Of a stretch of 35,740 nt of DNA, positions 23,679-30,803 are shown in pieces. The stretch spans positions 1 to 35,740 of the forward strand of contig JAUXWU010000096.1 in NCBI GenBank assembly GCA_030680085.1, written 5' to 3'. This DNA is from Rhodocyclaceae bacterium. Lineage in GTDB: Bacteria > Pseudomonadota > Gammaproteobacteria > Burkholderiales > Rhodocyclaceae. The position numbers and the translations under genes were made by a program. A model generated the notes under the pieces. The model made no database searches and had not been told where the DNA came from. It worked only from the letters and a program-made list of their open reading frames with translations. Within the stretch, counting starts at the first letter, position 1; the number at the start of each line of letters is the position of its first letter.

Positions 23679-24516
23679 AGCGGGCACGCTCCTCCAAGAG
23701 TTGATACTGATTGCCGAGCACCGATTCGCGCGCCATCTCGCAATATTCTGAAAGAATGTCGATGCCTACCGCATTGCGCCCCAGCGATTTCGCGATTTCC
23801 AGCGTCGTCCCCGAACCGGCAAATGGATCCAGCACCCAGTCGCCCTCATCCGTGAAAAGCTTGATGAACCATTCTGGCAGGGCGCGCGGGAATGCAGCGC
23901 TGTGGTTCTTGTTACCGCATTCCGTCGCCAGGTGCAGGACGTTCGTCGGAAAAGCCATCGTGCGTTCCGCCCAGTTAGCGATGTTTTTACCGAACCCGCT
24001 GCCGACTTGCGAATCGAAACGAACCACATCGTTCTTGCCCAATGACTTCAGGCGGGCATCCGCCCAATCGCCCATCGGCACCATGACCGATTCCTGGTTC
24101 ATTTTGAACTTGCGCGACTTGTTGAAATGCAGACAGCGTTCCCAGGCGTCGCGAAAACGATTGGGCCATTTGCCGGGGTAGCAGTTGCGTTTGTGCCAGA
24201 TGTACTCTTCTGTCCATAGCCACCCCTGTTTGCGGAGGGCCAATATCAGTTCGAGTACATAGGTGTGGCGCTCACCGTTTTCAGCCTTTTCCTTGATATT
24301 GAGCACAAAGGAGCCGGAGGGCTTGAGGACGCGCAGGAACTCGGCCGCCCGGGGCACAAACCAATCCACATACTGTTCTGGCTTGACCCCGCCGTAGGTG
24401 TGCTGGCGGCGGTCTGCATAAGGGGGCGAGGTGACGATAAGATCGAAAAAGTCGTTCGGATAGCGTCGCAGTTCATCGACGCAATCGCCTTGGACAATAT
24501 CGGTTTTAACGTTCAT
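23578..24516 (-). CDS. DNA methyltransferase of the restriction-modification pair (N4-cytosine type)
   Basis: A 312-residue amino-methyltransferase. The catalytic motif TSPPY (residues 29-33) comes first and the SAM motif DPFAGSGTT (230-238) last, so it is the beta class; SPPY rather than DPPY favours N4-methylcytosine. EYIWHKRNCYPGKWPNRFRDAWE (two stretches, about 104-126) is family-like. It should protect the host against the endonuclease encoded next to it. The start at 24516 (MNVKTDIVQGDC) is 10 nt after the nusB stop; the longer frame reaches into nusB and is not real. The C-terminal 34 residues are basic and lie in the overlap with the restriction gene. Confidence 0.9.
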   Translation of the reverse strand: MNVKTDIVQGDCVDELRRYPNDFFDLIVTSPPYADRRQHTYGGVKPEQYVDWFVPRAAEFLRVLKPSGSFVLNIKEKAENGERHTYVLELILALRKQGWLWTEEYIWHKRNCYPGKWPNRFRDAWERCLHFNKSRKFKMNQESVMVPMGDWADARLKSLGKNDVVRFDSQVGSGFGKNIANWAERTMAFPTNVLHLATECGNKNHSAAFPRALPEWFIKLFTDEGDWVLDPFAGSGTTLEIAKSLGRNAVGIDILSEYCEMARESVLGNQYQLLEERARYAVADPETANRVHQKKRPRLPPETPGKPRRAKT

Positions 24517-24526
24517 CGTGACGACA

Positions 24527-24997
24527 TTACCTTCCCGTTTCGTGCGGCCGCAATTCCGGCGCCAGCTTGTCGATGACGCCATTGACGAACTTGTGGCCGT
24601 CGGTGGCGCCATAGGATTTGGCCAGTTCGATGGCTTCGTTGATGACGACGCGGTAGGGCGTTTCGGGATGGTGCTTCATCTCGCAGGCGGCGATGAGCAG
24701 GATGCCGCGCTCGATCGGCGAGACCTCGCCCCAGGGGCGCGCAATGTGTGGCTCAAGCAATGCCTGCAGGGCGGCGGCATCCGTGAGGACGCCATCGAGC
24801 AGGCTGTCGTAGAGCTCGCGGTTGACCCGGTCGAAGCCGGCGACGGATTCGGCCTGGGTGATGATGGCCGCCGCATCCTGGCCGCCAACGAGATGTTGAT
24901 AGAGCCCCTGCACGACGAATTCGCGCGCGCGGTGGCGTGGCGACGACGGCTTGCCGCCCGGCTTGCCTGGTGCAGCGGCGCTCACCGCATTTTTCAT
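24527..24997 (-). CDS. nusB: Transcription antitermination factor NusB
   Basis: NusB, 156 residues: with S10 (NusE) it binds boxA RNA for rRNA antitermination. Family segments are [19 protein letters not shown] near residue 20, [35 protein letters not shown] (two stretches) and [13 protein letters not shown] near the end. The ATG overlaps the ribH stop by 4 nt. In most betaproteobacteria thiL follows nearby; here the restriction-modification pair intervenes. Confidence 0.97.
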   Translation of the reverse strand: MKNAVSAAAPGKPGGKPSSPRHRAREFVVQGLYQHLVGGQDAAAIITQAESVAGFDRVNRELYDSLLDGVLTDAAALQALLEPHIARPWGEVSPIERGILLIAACEMKHHPETPYRVVINEAIELAKSYGATDGHKFVNGVIDKLAPELRPHETGR

Positions 24998-25494
24998 TTA
25001 ACGGCTTTCAATAGATTGGCCATTTCGACGGCGCACTGGGCGGCTTCCATGCCCTTCTGGTGCATGCGCACCAGTGCCTGGTCGTCGTTCTCGACGGTCA
25101 GCACGGCGTTGGCAATGGGAATGCCGGTGGTCAGTTGCACATCAGTGACGCCGCGCGCCGATTCGTTCGAGACAATTTCAAAATGATAAGTCTCGCCGCG
25201 AATCACGCAACCCAGCGCCACCAGCGCATCGAACTTGCCACTTTGCGCCATGGTTTGCAAGGTCAGCGGGATTTCCAGCGCACCCGGCACATTGACCAGC
25301 GTGATAGCTGACGCGGCCACGCCGAGGCGGCTCAGTTCCTGGCAGCAACCAGAAAGCAGGCCCTCGCCCACTTCGCGATTGAAGCGCGCCATGACGATGC
25401 CGATGGCCAGTCCGGCACCGTTTTGGTCGGCTTCGATCTCGCGCAGGTCGGCGCAGCGTTCAACGGGCGCGGCTGAGTTCGGGGTAAAGCTCAT
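24994..25494 (-). CDS. ribH: 6,7-dimethyl-8-ribityllumazine synthase
   Basis: RibH, 166 residues: joins the pyrimidinedione and dihydroxybutanone phosphate to lumazine, the penultimate riboflavin step. [49 protein letters not shown] (with the catalytic His) and [13 protein letters not shown] are present. Start and stop both lie in ATGA overlaps with ribBA and nusB. Confidence 0.97.
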   Translation of the reverse strand: MSFTPNSAAPVERCADLREIEADQNGAGLAIGIVMARFNREVGEGLLSGCCQELSRLGVAASAITLVNVPGALEIPLTLQTMAQSGKFDALVALGCVIRGETYHFEIVSNESARGVTDVQLTTGIPIANAVLTVENDDQALVRMHQKGMEAAQCAVEMANLLKAVK

Positions 25495-26591
25495 GATGCA
25501 ATCCCTTCAGGAGACAGATAGCCGCACACTTCAAGGCCAAAGCCGGCCATGCTCGGTATCTTGCGCGGGCTGGCCAAGAGCCGCATCTTGCCGACGCCCA
25601 GTTCGCGCAGAATCTGCGCGCCGATGCCATAGAGACGCGGGTCCCATTTTTGTGCCGGACGCGCTTCGTCGATCTGCAAGGCATCGAGCAGATCGGCGCC
25701 CGATTCATTGCGATGCAACAGCACAACCACGCCGCTGTCGGCCTGGGCGATGGTGCGCATCGCCTGATCGACGGTGAAGGTGTGGCGGTGACTCTTGCAA
25801 TCGAGGAAGTCGAGCACCGATACCGGCTCATGCACGCGGACTAAAGTCTCAATCTCCGGACGAATCTCGCCGCGCGTCAGGGTCAGATGCACGTTGCTGC
25901 TGGTCAGGTCGCGGAAGGCGCGCAGACGGAAACTGCCGTGCGTACAGAACACTTCCTTGTCCGCCACGCATTCGACCAGCTTCTCGTTTTCCGAGCGGTA
26001 CTGGATCAGGTCGCGGATGGTGCCGATCTTCAGCCCATGTTCCTTCGCAAACTCCAGCAGGTCGGGCAGCCGCGCCATCGTGCCGTCGTCCTTGAGAATC
26101 TCGCAGATCACCGCCGCCGGTTCGCAACCCGCCATTTGCGCCAGGTCGCAGCCCGCCTCGGTGTGGCCGGCGCGCACCAGCACGCCGCCCTTTTGCGCCA
26201 TCAGCGGGAAGATGTGGCCGGGCTGGACGATGTCCGTGGGCTTGGCATGTTTCGCCACCGCCGCCTGCACGGTGCGCGAGCGGTCCTGTGCCGAAATGCC
26301 GGTGGTGACGCCCTCGGCCGCCTCGATCGACATCGTGAAGGCCGTGCCGTGTTGTGCTTTATTGTCCTTCACCATCAAGGGCAGATCGAGTTGCCGGCAG
26401 CGACTCTCGGTGAGCGTCAGGCAGATCAGGCCACGGCCATGCTTGGCCATGAAATTGATCGCCTCGGCGGTCACATGTTCGGCTGCCAGGACGAGGTCGC
26501 CCTCGTTTTCACGATCCTCTTCATCGACGAGGATCACCATGCGGCCGGCGCGCATGTCGGCAACGATATCTAGTACGGGGCTGATGGTCAT
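25491..26591 (-). CDS. ribBA: 3,4-dihydroxy-2-butanone 4-phosphate synthase with degenerate GTP cyclohydrolase II-like domain
   Basis: A 366-residue two-domain protein. Residues about 1-205 are Rib[18 protein letters not shown] near 24, then [22 protein letters not shown] (two stretches) complete the acid and His sites. Residues 206-366 follow the GTP cyclohydrolase II fold but lack the zinc-binding cysteine cluster (C-x10-C-x-C); the corresponding stretch, [17 protein letters not shown], has one Cys only. Only the RibB activity is therefore likely; such RibBX-type proteins are known in proteobacteria. A separate RibA must be encoded elsewhere. It is followed by ribH with a 4-nt overlap. Confidence 0.95.
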   Translation of the reverse strand: MTISPVLDIVADMRAGRMVILVDEEDRENEGDLVLAAEHVTAEAINFMAKHGRGLICLTLTESRCRQLDLPLMVKDNKAQHGTAFTMSIEAAEGVTTGISAQDRSRTVQAAVAKHAKPTDIVQPGHIFPLMAQKGGVLVRAGHTEAGCDLAQMAGCEPAAVICEILKDDGTMARLPDLLEFAKEHGLKIGTIRDLIQYRSENEKLVECVADKEVFCTHGSFRLRAFRDLTSSNVHLTLTRGEIRPEIETLVRVHEPVSVLDFLDCKSHRHTFTVDQAMRTIAQADSGVVVLLHRNESGADLLDALQIDEARPAQKWDPRLYGIGAQILRELGVGKMRLLASPRKIPSMAGFGLEVCGYLSPEGIAS

Positions 26592-26627
26592 GAAGCGGGA
26601 CTCTTGAATGGGGTGGGGGCGGGGATT

Positions 26628-27224
26628 TTACGCCGCTTCCGTGTTCAGCATCCGCTCGACGTAGCGCGCGATCAGGTCGACCTCCAGATTGACTTGCGCC
26701 CCGGCGGTCAGTCGCTTCAGTGTCGTCACCAGGACGGTGTGGGGGATCAGGTTGATCGAGAATTCCCGGCCCTTGACGCGGTTGGTCGTCAGCGACACGC
26801 CATCGACCGTGATCGAACCCTTGCGCGCAATGTATTTCGCCAGCTTCTTGGGCGCCTTGATGACGAGTTCATGCGACTCGCCGAGCGGTTCGAACTTCAC
26901 CACCGTGCCAACGCCATCGACATGGCCCGAAACCAGGTGGCCGCCGATGAAGTCGGAGAGGCGCATGGCCTTTTCGAGATTGAGCTCGCCATGCAGCACG
27001 TCGAGGCCGACGGTGCAGTCGAGCGTCTCCTTCGAGACATCGACCTGATAGCTATCTTTTTTCTTGGCGATCACGGTCAGGCAGACGCCGCCGTGGGCGA
27101 TGGAATCCCCCAGCGCGACATCCTTGAGATTCAGGCCGGGCGCGGCGACGGTGAGGCGCAGGCCCTGTTCCAGCGGTTGCAGGTCGGTGATTTTGCCGGT
27201 GGTGGCGACGATGCCTGTGAACAT
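26628..27224 (-). CDS. ribE: Riboflavin synthase, alpha chain
   Basis: A 198-residue enzyme that dismutates two lumazines into riboflavin. Two lumazine-binding repeats are seen: MFTGIVATTGKITDL with GDSIAHGGVCLTV, and GHLVSGHVDGVG with GSITVDGVSLTTN. Normal length. The ATG has GGAACG 6 nt upstream and lies 10 nt after the MazF-like stop, so it may share the toxin-antitoxin promoter. I found no FMN riboswitch in the 10-nt gap or just upstream. Confidence 0.96.
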   Translation of the reverse strand: MFTGIVATTGKITDLQPLEQGLRLTVAAPGLNLKDVALGDSIAHGGVCLTVIAKKKDSYQVDVSKETLDCTVGLDVLHGELNLEKAMRLSDFIGGHLVSGHVDGVGTVVKFEPLGESHELVIKAPKKLAKYIARKGSITVDGVSLTTNRVKGREFSINLIPHTVLVTTLKRLTAGAQVNLEVDLIARYVERMLNTEAA

Positions 27225-27234
27225 GGGCGTTCCT

Positions 27235-27579
27235 TCAGTTCATGGAAAACGGGGGGAAAAGCGTGACAAGTTTGGCCATCAACTCTTCTAGCGTGTCGGC
27301 ATCGAGCGATTCGACCTTGCGCCAGCGGCGCGCCTTGAGATCGAGCGACATGGGCCGGTCGGCCAAGACGACGCCACGGGTTTTCAGGCGCGGGCCGAGA
27401 AGCTTGACCTCGAAGGGCCAGTCGCGCACGGTGGAAGTGATCGGGCAGACGACGCAAAACAGATTGCGGTTCTGCAACGTGGCGCTGACGACGACGCCGG
27501 GATGCGGGTCTTTCATCTCGCGCCCGGCTGACGGCGACCAGTCGACGAAAATGATATCGCCGTATGCGGGAATCGCCAT
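27235..27579 (-). CDS. MazF/PemK-like endoribonuclease toxin
   Basis: A 114-residue PemK/MazF-type mRNA interferase. The start YGDIIFVDWSPSAGREMKDPHPGVVVS (two stretches) is the family beta-barrel opening with GREMKxxHP, followed by FCVVCPITSTVRDWPFEV and the VVLADRPMSLDLKARRW segment before the C-terminal helix. It should cleave single-stranded RNA at a short sequence and be neutralised by the upstream MazE-like protein. It directly abuts the antitoxin gene (TAAATG) and ends 10 nt before ribE. Confidence 0.92.
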   Translation of the reverse strand: MAIPAYGDIIFVDWSPSAGREMKDPHPGVVVSATLQNRNLFCVVCPITSTVRDWPFEVKLLGPRLKTRGVVLADRPMSLDLKARRWRKVESLDADTLEELMAKLVTLFPPFSMN

Positions 27580-27852
27580 TTACAGCTTTTCGCGACCGCT
27601 GGGCGCCAAGCCGGCCCAGGCATCGTCCGGGCGCTGGCCAGCGTTGCAGCCGGCCAGCAGTTCCTCCAGCGTGTAGCGGCGGTGCGGCTTTGCCTTCTGC
27701 ATGCGCAGGGTGACGGTTTCGCCTTCTACCGAATACTGCACGTCGATCCGGTCGCCGCCGGCCAGCCCGGTGGCGCGCTCAATGTCGCGGCCCAGGCGCA
27801 TGGCGAGGCTGTTGCCCCATTTGCCGATGCTGAGTGTCGCGTGTCCGTTCAT
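27580..27852 (-). CDS. MazE-like antitoxin (AbrB/SpoVT fold)
   Basis: A 90-residue antitoxin. LSIGKWGNSLAMRLGRDIERATGL near residues 6-30 (two stretches) is the SpoVT/AbrB DNA-binding domain. The C-terminal part, HRRYTLEELLAGCNAGQRPDDAW, is the toxin-binding tail. I start at ATG 27852, which has GGAG 8 nt upstream, instead of five codons earlier. A perfect inverted repeat 18 nt upstream (27871-27885) is the likely autoregulatory operator. Confidence 0.9.
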   Translation of the reverse strand: MNGHATLSIGKWGNSLAMRLGRDIERATGLAGGDRIDVQYSVEGETVTLRMQKAKPHRRYTLEELLAGCNAGQRPDDAWAGLAPSGREKL

Positions 27853-27870
27853 GGTTTTTCTCCGCAATTG

Positions 27871-27885
27871 ATCTACGTCGTAGAT
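27871..27885. promoter_or_regulatory. Inverted repeat, likely mazE operator
   Basis: ATCTACG-T-CGTAGAT, a perfect 7-bp inverted repeat, 18 nt upstream of the mazE-like ATG. AbrB-fold antitoxins bind such sites together with the toxin; the role is inferred from position. Confidence 0.55.
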
Positions 27886-27917
27886 ACTAGCATGGACGAG
27901 TGCGGAGCGGCCGCTTG

Positions 27918-27973
27918 AAAGTCGGCGCTGGCGGGACGGCGATAGCCGGACTGCCGCGTTGATGGGGACGGCG
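27918..27973 (-). repeat. Dispersed repeat copy 7 with one 32-bp companion unit
   Basis: Full repeat at 27918-27941, followed without gap by a 32-bp unit at 27942-27973 (..GCCGGACTGCCGCG then TTGATGGGGACGGCG). This is the same pair of modules as at 4945-5033. It ends exactly before the stop codon of the ATPase gene. Confidence 0.85.
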
Positions 27974-29122
27974 CTACTGCGGAAAAACGCCGTTTCCCCA
28001 TATCTCGGAGAGCGGAACTGCCTCGATCCGGGGTGCGATCGTATAGCGTTTCGTTCCTGGATAGATGACGGCGATGCGTTCGAGTTCCAGATCGGGGAGC
28101 GCGATGCGCAGGGAAGGCGTCAGCCGGGGCGCGTCGGTGCGCTTGCATTCCACGCCCAGCAGACGGCCATTTTTGCGCAGCACGAGGTCGATTTCCGCCC
28201 CCTGATGCGTGGCCCAGAAATAGGCTTCATCGGGCTCTACTGCCGCCAGCACCTCCTCCACCGCATAGCCTTCCCAGGAAGCGCCCAGCTTGGGATGCAT
28301 TTGCAGTTCGCGCGCGTTGCGGATACCCAGCAACTGGTGCAGCAAGCCGGAGTCGCGGATGTAGATCTTGGGCGCCTTCACCTGACGCTTGCGCAGGTTG
28401 GCATGCCAGGGCTGCAACTGGCGCACCATGAAGGCATCGGTGAGCAGATCGAGATGACGGCGCATGGTGGATTCGCTGACGCCGAGGGCGCGCGCCGGCT
28501 CCGCAGCGTTCCACGTCTGGCCATGGTAATGCGCCAGCATGGTCCAGAAGCGCCACAAGGCCGCCGCAGGCACCCGCACGCCCCACTGCGGGAAATCCCG
28601 TTCCAGCAGGGTCTGGATGAAATTCTTGCGCCAGGCGGTGCTGTCGGTATCGTTCGCCGCCAGGTAGGAGAGCGGGAATACGCCGCGCAGCCAATGCGTT
28701 TCGCAAGGCGGGTTACCCAGTTCGCCGAGATTGAAGCCGGAGATCGCGAGGGTTTCCATGCGCCCCGCCAGTGTTTCCGACGATTGCCGCAGCAGCTCGC
28801 CCGAAGCGCTGCCAAGAATCAGGAAGCGCGCGGCGCCGTTCCGGCGATCGGCCAATACCCGCAGCACCGGAAACAAATCGGGTCGCCGCTGCACCTCGTC
28901 GATGACCACCAGTCCGTCGAGCGAGCCCAGTGCGGTCATTGGCTCGGACAGGCGCATCAGGCTGACGGGATCTTCCAGATCAAAATAGTTGGCGGAATCC
29001 TCGGCGAGGAATTCGCGCGCGAGTGTCGTCTTGCCACACTGGCGTGGGCCGACCAGCGCCACGATGCGGCTGCGGGAGAGCGCGGTGCGGATTGCCTGGA
29101 TGCTTGCAGTGCGTTCAATCAT
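27974..29122 (-). CDS. AAA_14/DUF4143-type ATPase
   Basis: A 382-residue ATPase of the large, poorly understood group with an AAA_14 domain and a C-terminal DUF4143 domain. Walker A is LVGPRQCGKTTLAREFL near residue 24, Walker B is GLVVIDEVQRRPDLF near 70, and the sensor-like RFLILGSASGELLR follows. A winged helix (ALGVSESTMRRHLDLL) lies near 218-233. DUF4143 ends with WATHQGAEIDLVLRKNGRLLGVECKRTD (two stretches), which has the E-x(n)-E-x-K look of a PD-(D/E)xK nuclease fold. Members are often found alone as accessory genes. Its function is unknown. Confidence 0.9.
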   Translation of the reverse strand: MIERTASIQAIRTALSRSRIVALVGPRQCGKTTLAREFLAEDSANYFDLEDPVSLMRLSEPMTALGSLDGLVVIDEVQRRPDLFPVLRVLADRRNGAARFLILGSASGELLRQSSETLAGRMETLAISGFNLGELGNPPCETHWLRGVFPLSYLAANDTDSTAWRKNFIQTLLERDFPQWGVRVPAAALWRFWTMLAHYHGQTWNAAEPARALGVSESTMRRHLDLLTDAFMVRQLQPWHANLRKRQVKAPKIYIRDSGLLHQLLGIRNARELQMHPKLGASWEGYAVEEVLAAVEPDEAYFWATHQGAEIDLVLRKNGRLLGVECKRTDAPRLTPSLRIALPDLELERIAVIYPGTKRYTIAPRIEAVPLSEIWGNGVFPQ

Positions 29123-29133
29123 GGCGGCAACAT

Positions 29134-29172
29134 ACCATGAATATCGGTTATCAAGGTATGGATATTCGTGGT
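29134..29172. promoter_or_regulatory. Long inverted repeat upstream of the ATPase gene
   Basis: ACCATGAATATC (29134-29145) is mirrored by GATATTCGTGGT (29161-29172) with one mismatch in 12; nested CATACC (29131-29136) and GGTATG (29155-29160) also pair. It lies 11 nt before the ATPase ATG, so it may be an operator or an mRNA hairpin over the leader. Confidence 0.5.
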
Positions 29173-29202
29173 ATTTTCGGCGTGCAGAGAGTGAGTATTA
29201 CA

Positions 29203-29228
29203 AAAGAGTTGGCGCTGGCGGGACGGCG
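29203..29228 (-). repeat. Dispersed repeat copy 8 (diverged)
   Basis: AAAGAGTTGGCGCTGGCG then GGACGGCG: the core has GTT for GTC and an extra GA near its start. It lies between the HTH gene stop (29234) and the ATPase upstream region. Confidence 0.75.
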
Positions 29229-29233
29229 ACAAG

Positions 29234-29596
29234 TCAAATTGCCAGCAGCACCTGATCGGCCACCGCGCGCACCTCTTTCTTGCGGCCATGTCCGGGGTGC
29301 GGCTTGGTTTCGATCTCGATCAGACCCGCCCGCTCAAGTGCGTCGATGTCGCGCTTTACGGCGCTGCGATCACGATGCAGACGCACCGAGAGTTCGGTGA
29401 TCGAGCCGGGGCAGTTGCGGACCTCGCGGAACAGGGCAAGCTTGGCGGTGGTGATCAGGCGCGCCAAGTCTTCCGGATCTTCGAACGCAATCACACGTTC
29501 GCGTGGCATCGCTTCGCCCCGGTCGGCCAATCGGGCAATCAGCTTGCCGCGATTGAAGAATTCTTCCGTGCCCTCAGTCTTGATCACCGTTTTCAT
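29234..29596 (-). CDS. Small winged-helix DNA-binding protein (HVO_A0114-like)
   Basis: A 120-residue protein. The N-terminal part (FFNRGKLIARLADRGEAMPRERVIAFEDPEDL) leads into a winged helix: AKLALFREVRNCPGSITELSVRLHRDRSAVKRDIDALERAGLIEI (two stretches, about 62-103), where SITELSVRLHRDRSAVKRD is the helix-turn-helix. It resembles the HVO_A0114-type putative DNA-binding proteins, often the antitoxin-like partner of a DUF6516-type gene. ATG 29596 is preceded by AGGGAA; the 30-codon upstream extension is not family-like. It is divergent from the ATPase/STAS gene at 29782. Confidence 0.8.
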   Translation of the reverse strand: MKTVIKTEGTEEFFNRGKLIARLADRGEAMPRERVIAFEDPEDLARLITTAKLALFREVRNCPGSITELSVRLHRDRSAVKRDIDALERAGLIEIETKPHPGHGRKKEVRAVADQVLLAI

Positions 29597-29670
29597 GGTT
29601 CCCTTTTTCCCCTGAATGCCAGCCAGTCCGCCTCGAATCGTGCTTCGACATCTTCGAAGCTGACGAATTC
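29593..29670 (-). pseudogene. Possible 3' remnant of a partner gene upstream of the HTH gene
   Basis: A 25-codon frame (EFVSFEDVEARFEADW, then LAFRGKREP) ends in TGA overlapping the HTH gene ATG by ATGA, the coupling expected of a two-gene toxin-antitoxin-type operon. An in-frame stop precedes it, and no start codon follows. The length and style fit the C-terminus of a DUF6516-like partner. This is a weak inference from the arrangement. Confidence 0.25.
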
Positions 29671-29700
29671 TCAAAAGGACATCCACTGTTTGCTGTCACC

Positions 29701-29781
29701 GATTGATAAACAGAAAAATTAGATTGACAATAAAGTGGTGAGTGGTTTATAAATTGACTCATATTGATTGATAAATAAACC
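29701..29781. promoter_or_regulatory. AT-rich divergent control region with repeated GATTGATAAA
   Basis: GATTGATAAA occurs twice (29701-29710 and 29766-29775). GGTTTAT (29744-29750) is mirrored by ATAAACC (29775-29781), which abuts the ATG at 29782. The stretch is far more AT-rich than its surroundings and lies between two genes with DNA-binding domains, so it probably holds the operator for one or both. Confidence 0.45.
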
Positions 29782-30795
29782 ATGAAACCCGAACTCCATC
29801 AAACACTCAAGCTCATCGCACAGGACGGCAGAAATGTCGGGACGCGATTGAGCGCAGCCTTGGGCATCACCAGACAGGCGGCAAGCGGCAGGCTGAAAAA
29901 ACTTGTCGGGCGGGGGTATGTCGAGGCAACGGGGGCAACCAGAGACAGAATCTACAGTCTGAAGCCGCTGCAAGAGGCGACGGCCGCCTATGCTATTCCT
30001 GGCCCCTCGGAAGATATTGTGTGGCGCGAGTTGTGCGCACCCTTGCTGGCAGACTTGCCGATGAACGTTCGCGACATCTGGCATTACGGGATTACGGAGA
30101 TGGTGAATAACGCAATTGACCACTCCGGATCGCCGACAATGCGGGTTGGGATGATTCGGAACGCGCTCCATACGACAGGATGGATTGCTGATGACGGTGA
30201 GGGCATCTTCATGAAAATTCAGCGCGCCCTGAACCTCTACGATCCCCGCGAATCGATCATCGAACTGGCCAAGGGAAAATTCACCACTGATCCGGCGCAC
30301 CACACAGGAGAGGGGATTTTCTTCTCCAGCAAGATGTTTGACGCCTACGACATACGTTCGGGCAATTTATTCTTCATGCACGATGACGGCGAGCTGGACA
30401 TCCTGACGGAGCGCAACAAGGGCGGCCATGGAACCCTCGTGATGATGCGCATCGACAACGCTAGCCAGAAGACATCGAAAGCCGTGTTCGATCAATTCTC
30501 AAGCCCGGACGAATATACCTTCGATAAGACCATCGTCCCGGTGCGTTTGGCTGTCCATGAAGGCGAAAAACTGGTTTCACGATCCCAGGCCAAGCGAATC
30601 ACCCTGCGGTTCGAGAGGTTTCGTCACGTCATTCTTGATTTTGCCGGCGTCTCTGAAATCGGCCAGGCATTCGCCGACGAGATATTCCGCGTCTTTCAGA
30701 ATGCTCACCCGACCATCCAGATGGCGCCAACCAACATGACGGCCGCCGTGAATGACATGGTAAATCGAGCCAGGAATAAAGATGCCAGGGCGTAA
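29782..30795 (+). CDS. Winged-helix / GHKL ATPase / STAS-like (DUF4325) fusion protein
   Basis: A 337-residue soluble protein with three parts. Residues 1-65 are a MarR-like winged helix (LSAALGITRQAASGRLKKLV). Residues about 95-225 form a GHKL ATPase: N box EMVNNAIDHS (106-115), G1 DDGEGI (137-142), G2 TGEGIF (175-180), and GHGTLVMM (215-222). Residues about 262-330 are a STAS-like DUF4325 domain (SRSQAKRITLRFERFRHVIL, then SEIGQAFADEIFRVF). It has no phospho-acceptor His box and no membrane segment. It recalls an anti-sigma-type kinase and its STAS antagonist fused to a DNA reader. No target is known. It converges on dsbD with an 8-nt gap. Confidence 0.85.
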   Translation: MKPELHQTLKLIAQDGRNVGTRLSAALGITRQAASGRLKKLVGRGYVEATGATRDRIYSLKPLQEATAAYAIPGPSEDIVWRELCAPLLADLPMNVRDIWHYGITEMVNNAIDHSGSPTMRVGMIRNALHTTGWIADDGEGIFMKIQRALNLYDPRESIIELAKGKFTTDPAHHTGEGIFFSSKMFDAYDIRSGNLFFMHDDGELDILTERNKGGHGTLVMMRIDNASQKTSKAVFDQFSSPDEYTFDKTIVPVRLAVHEGEKLVSRSQAKRITLRFERFRHVILDFAGVSEIGQAFADEIFRVFQNAHPTIQMAPTNMTAAVNDMVNRARNKDARA

Positions 30796-30803
30796 CCAGG
30801 TAT

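Noticed and set aside
27225-27234. FMN riboswitch upstream of ribE
   Set aside because: Only 10 nt separate ribE from the toxin gene, and no RFN-type conserved blocks are seen nearby.
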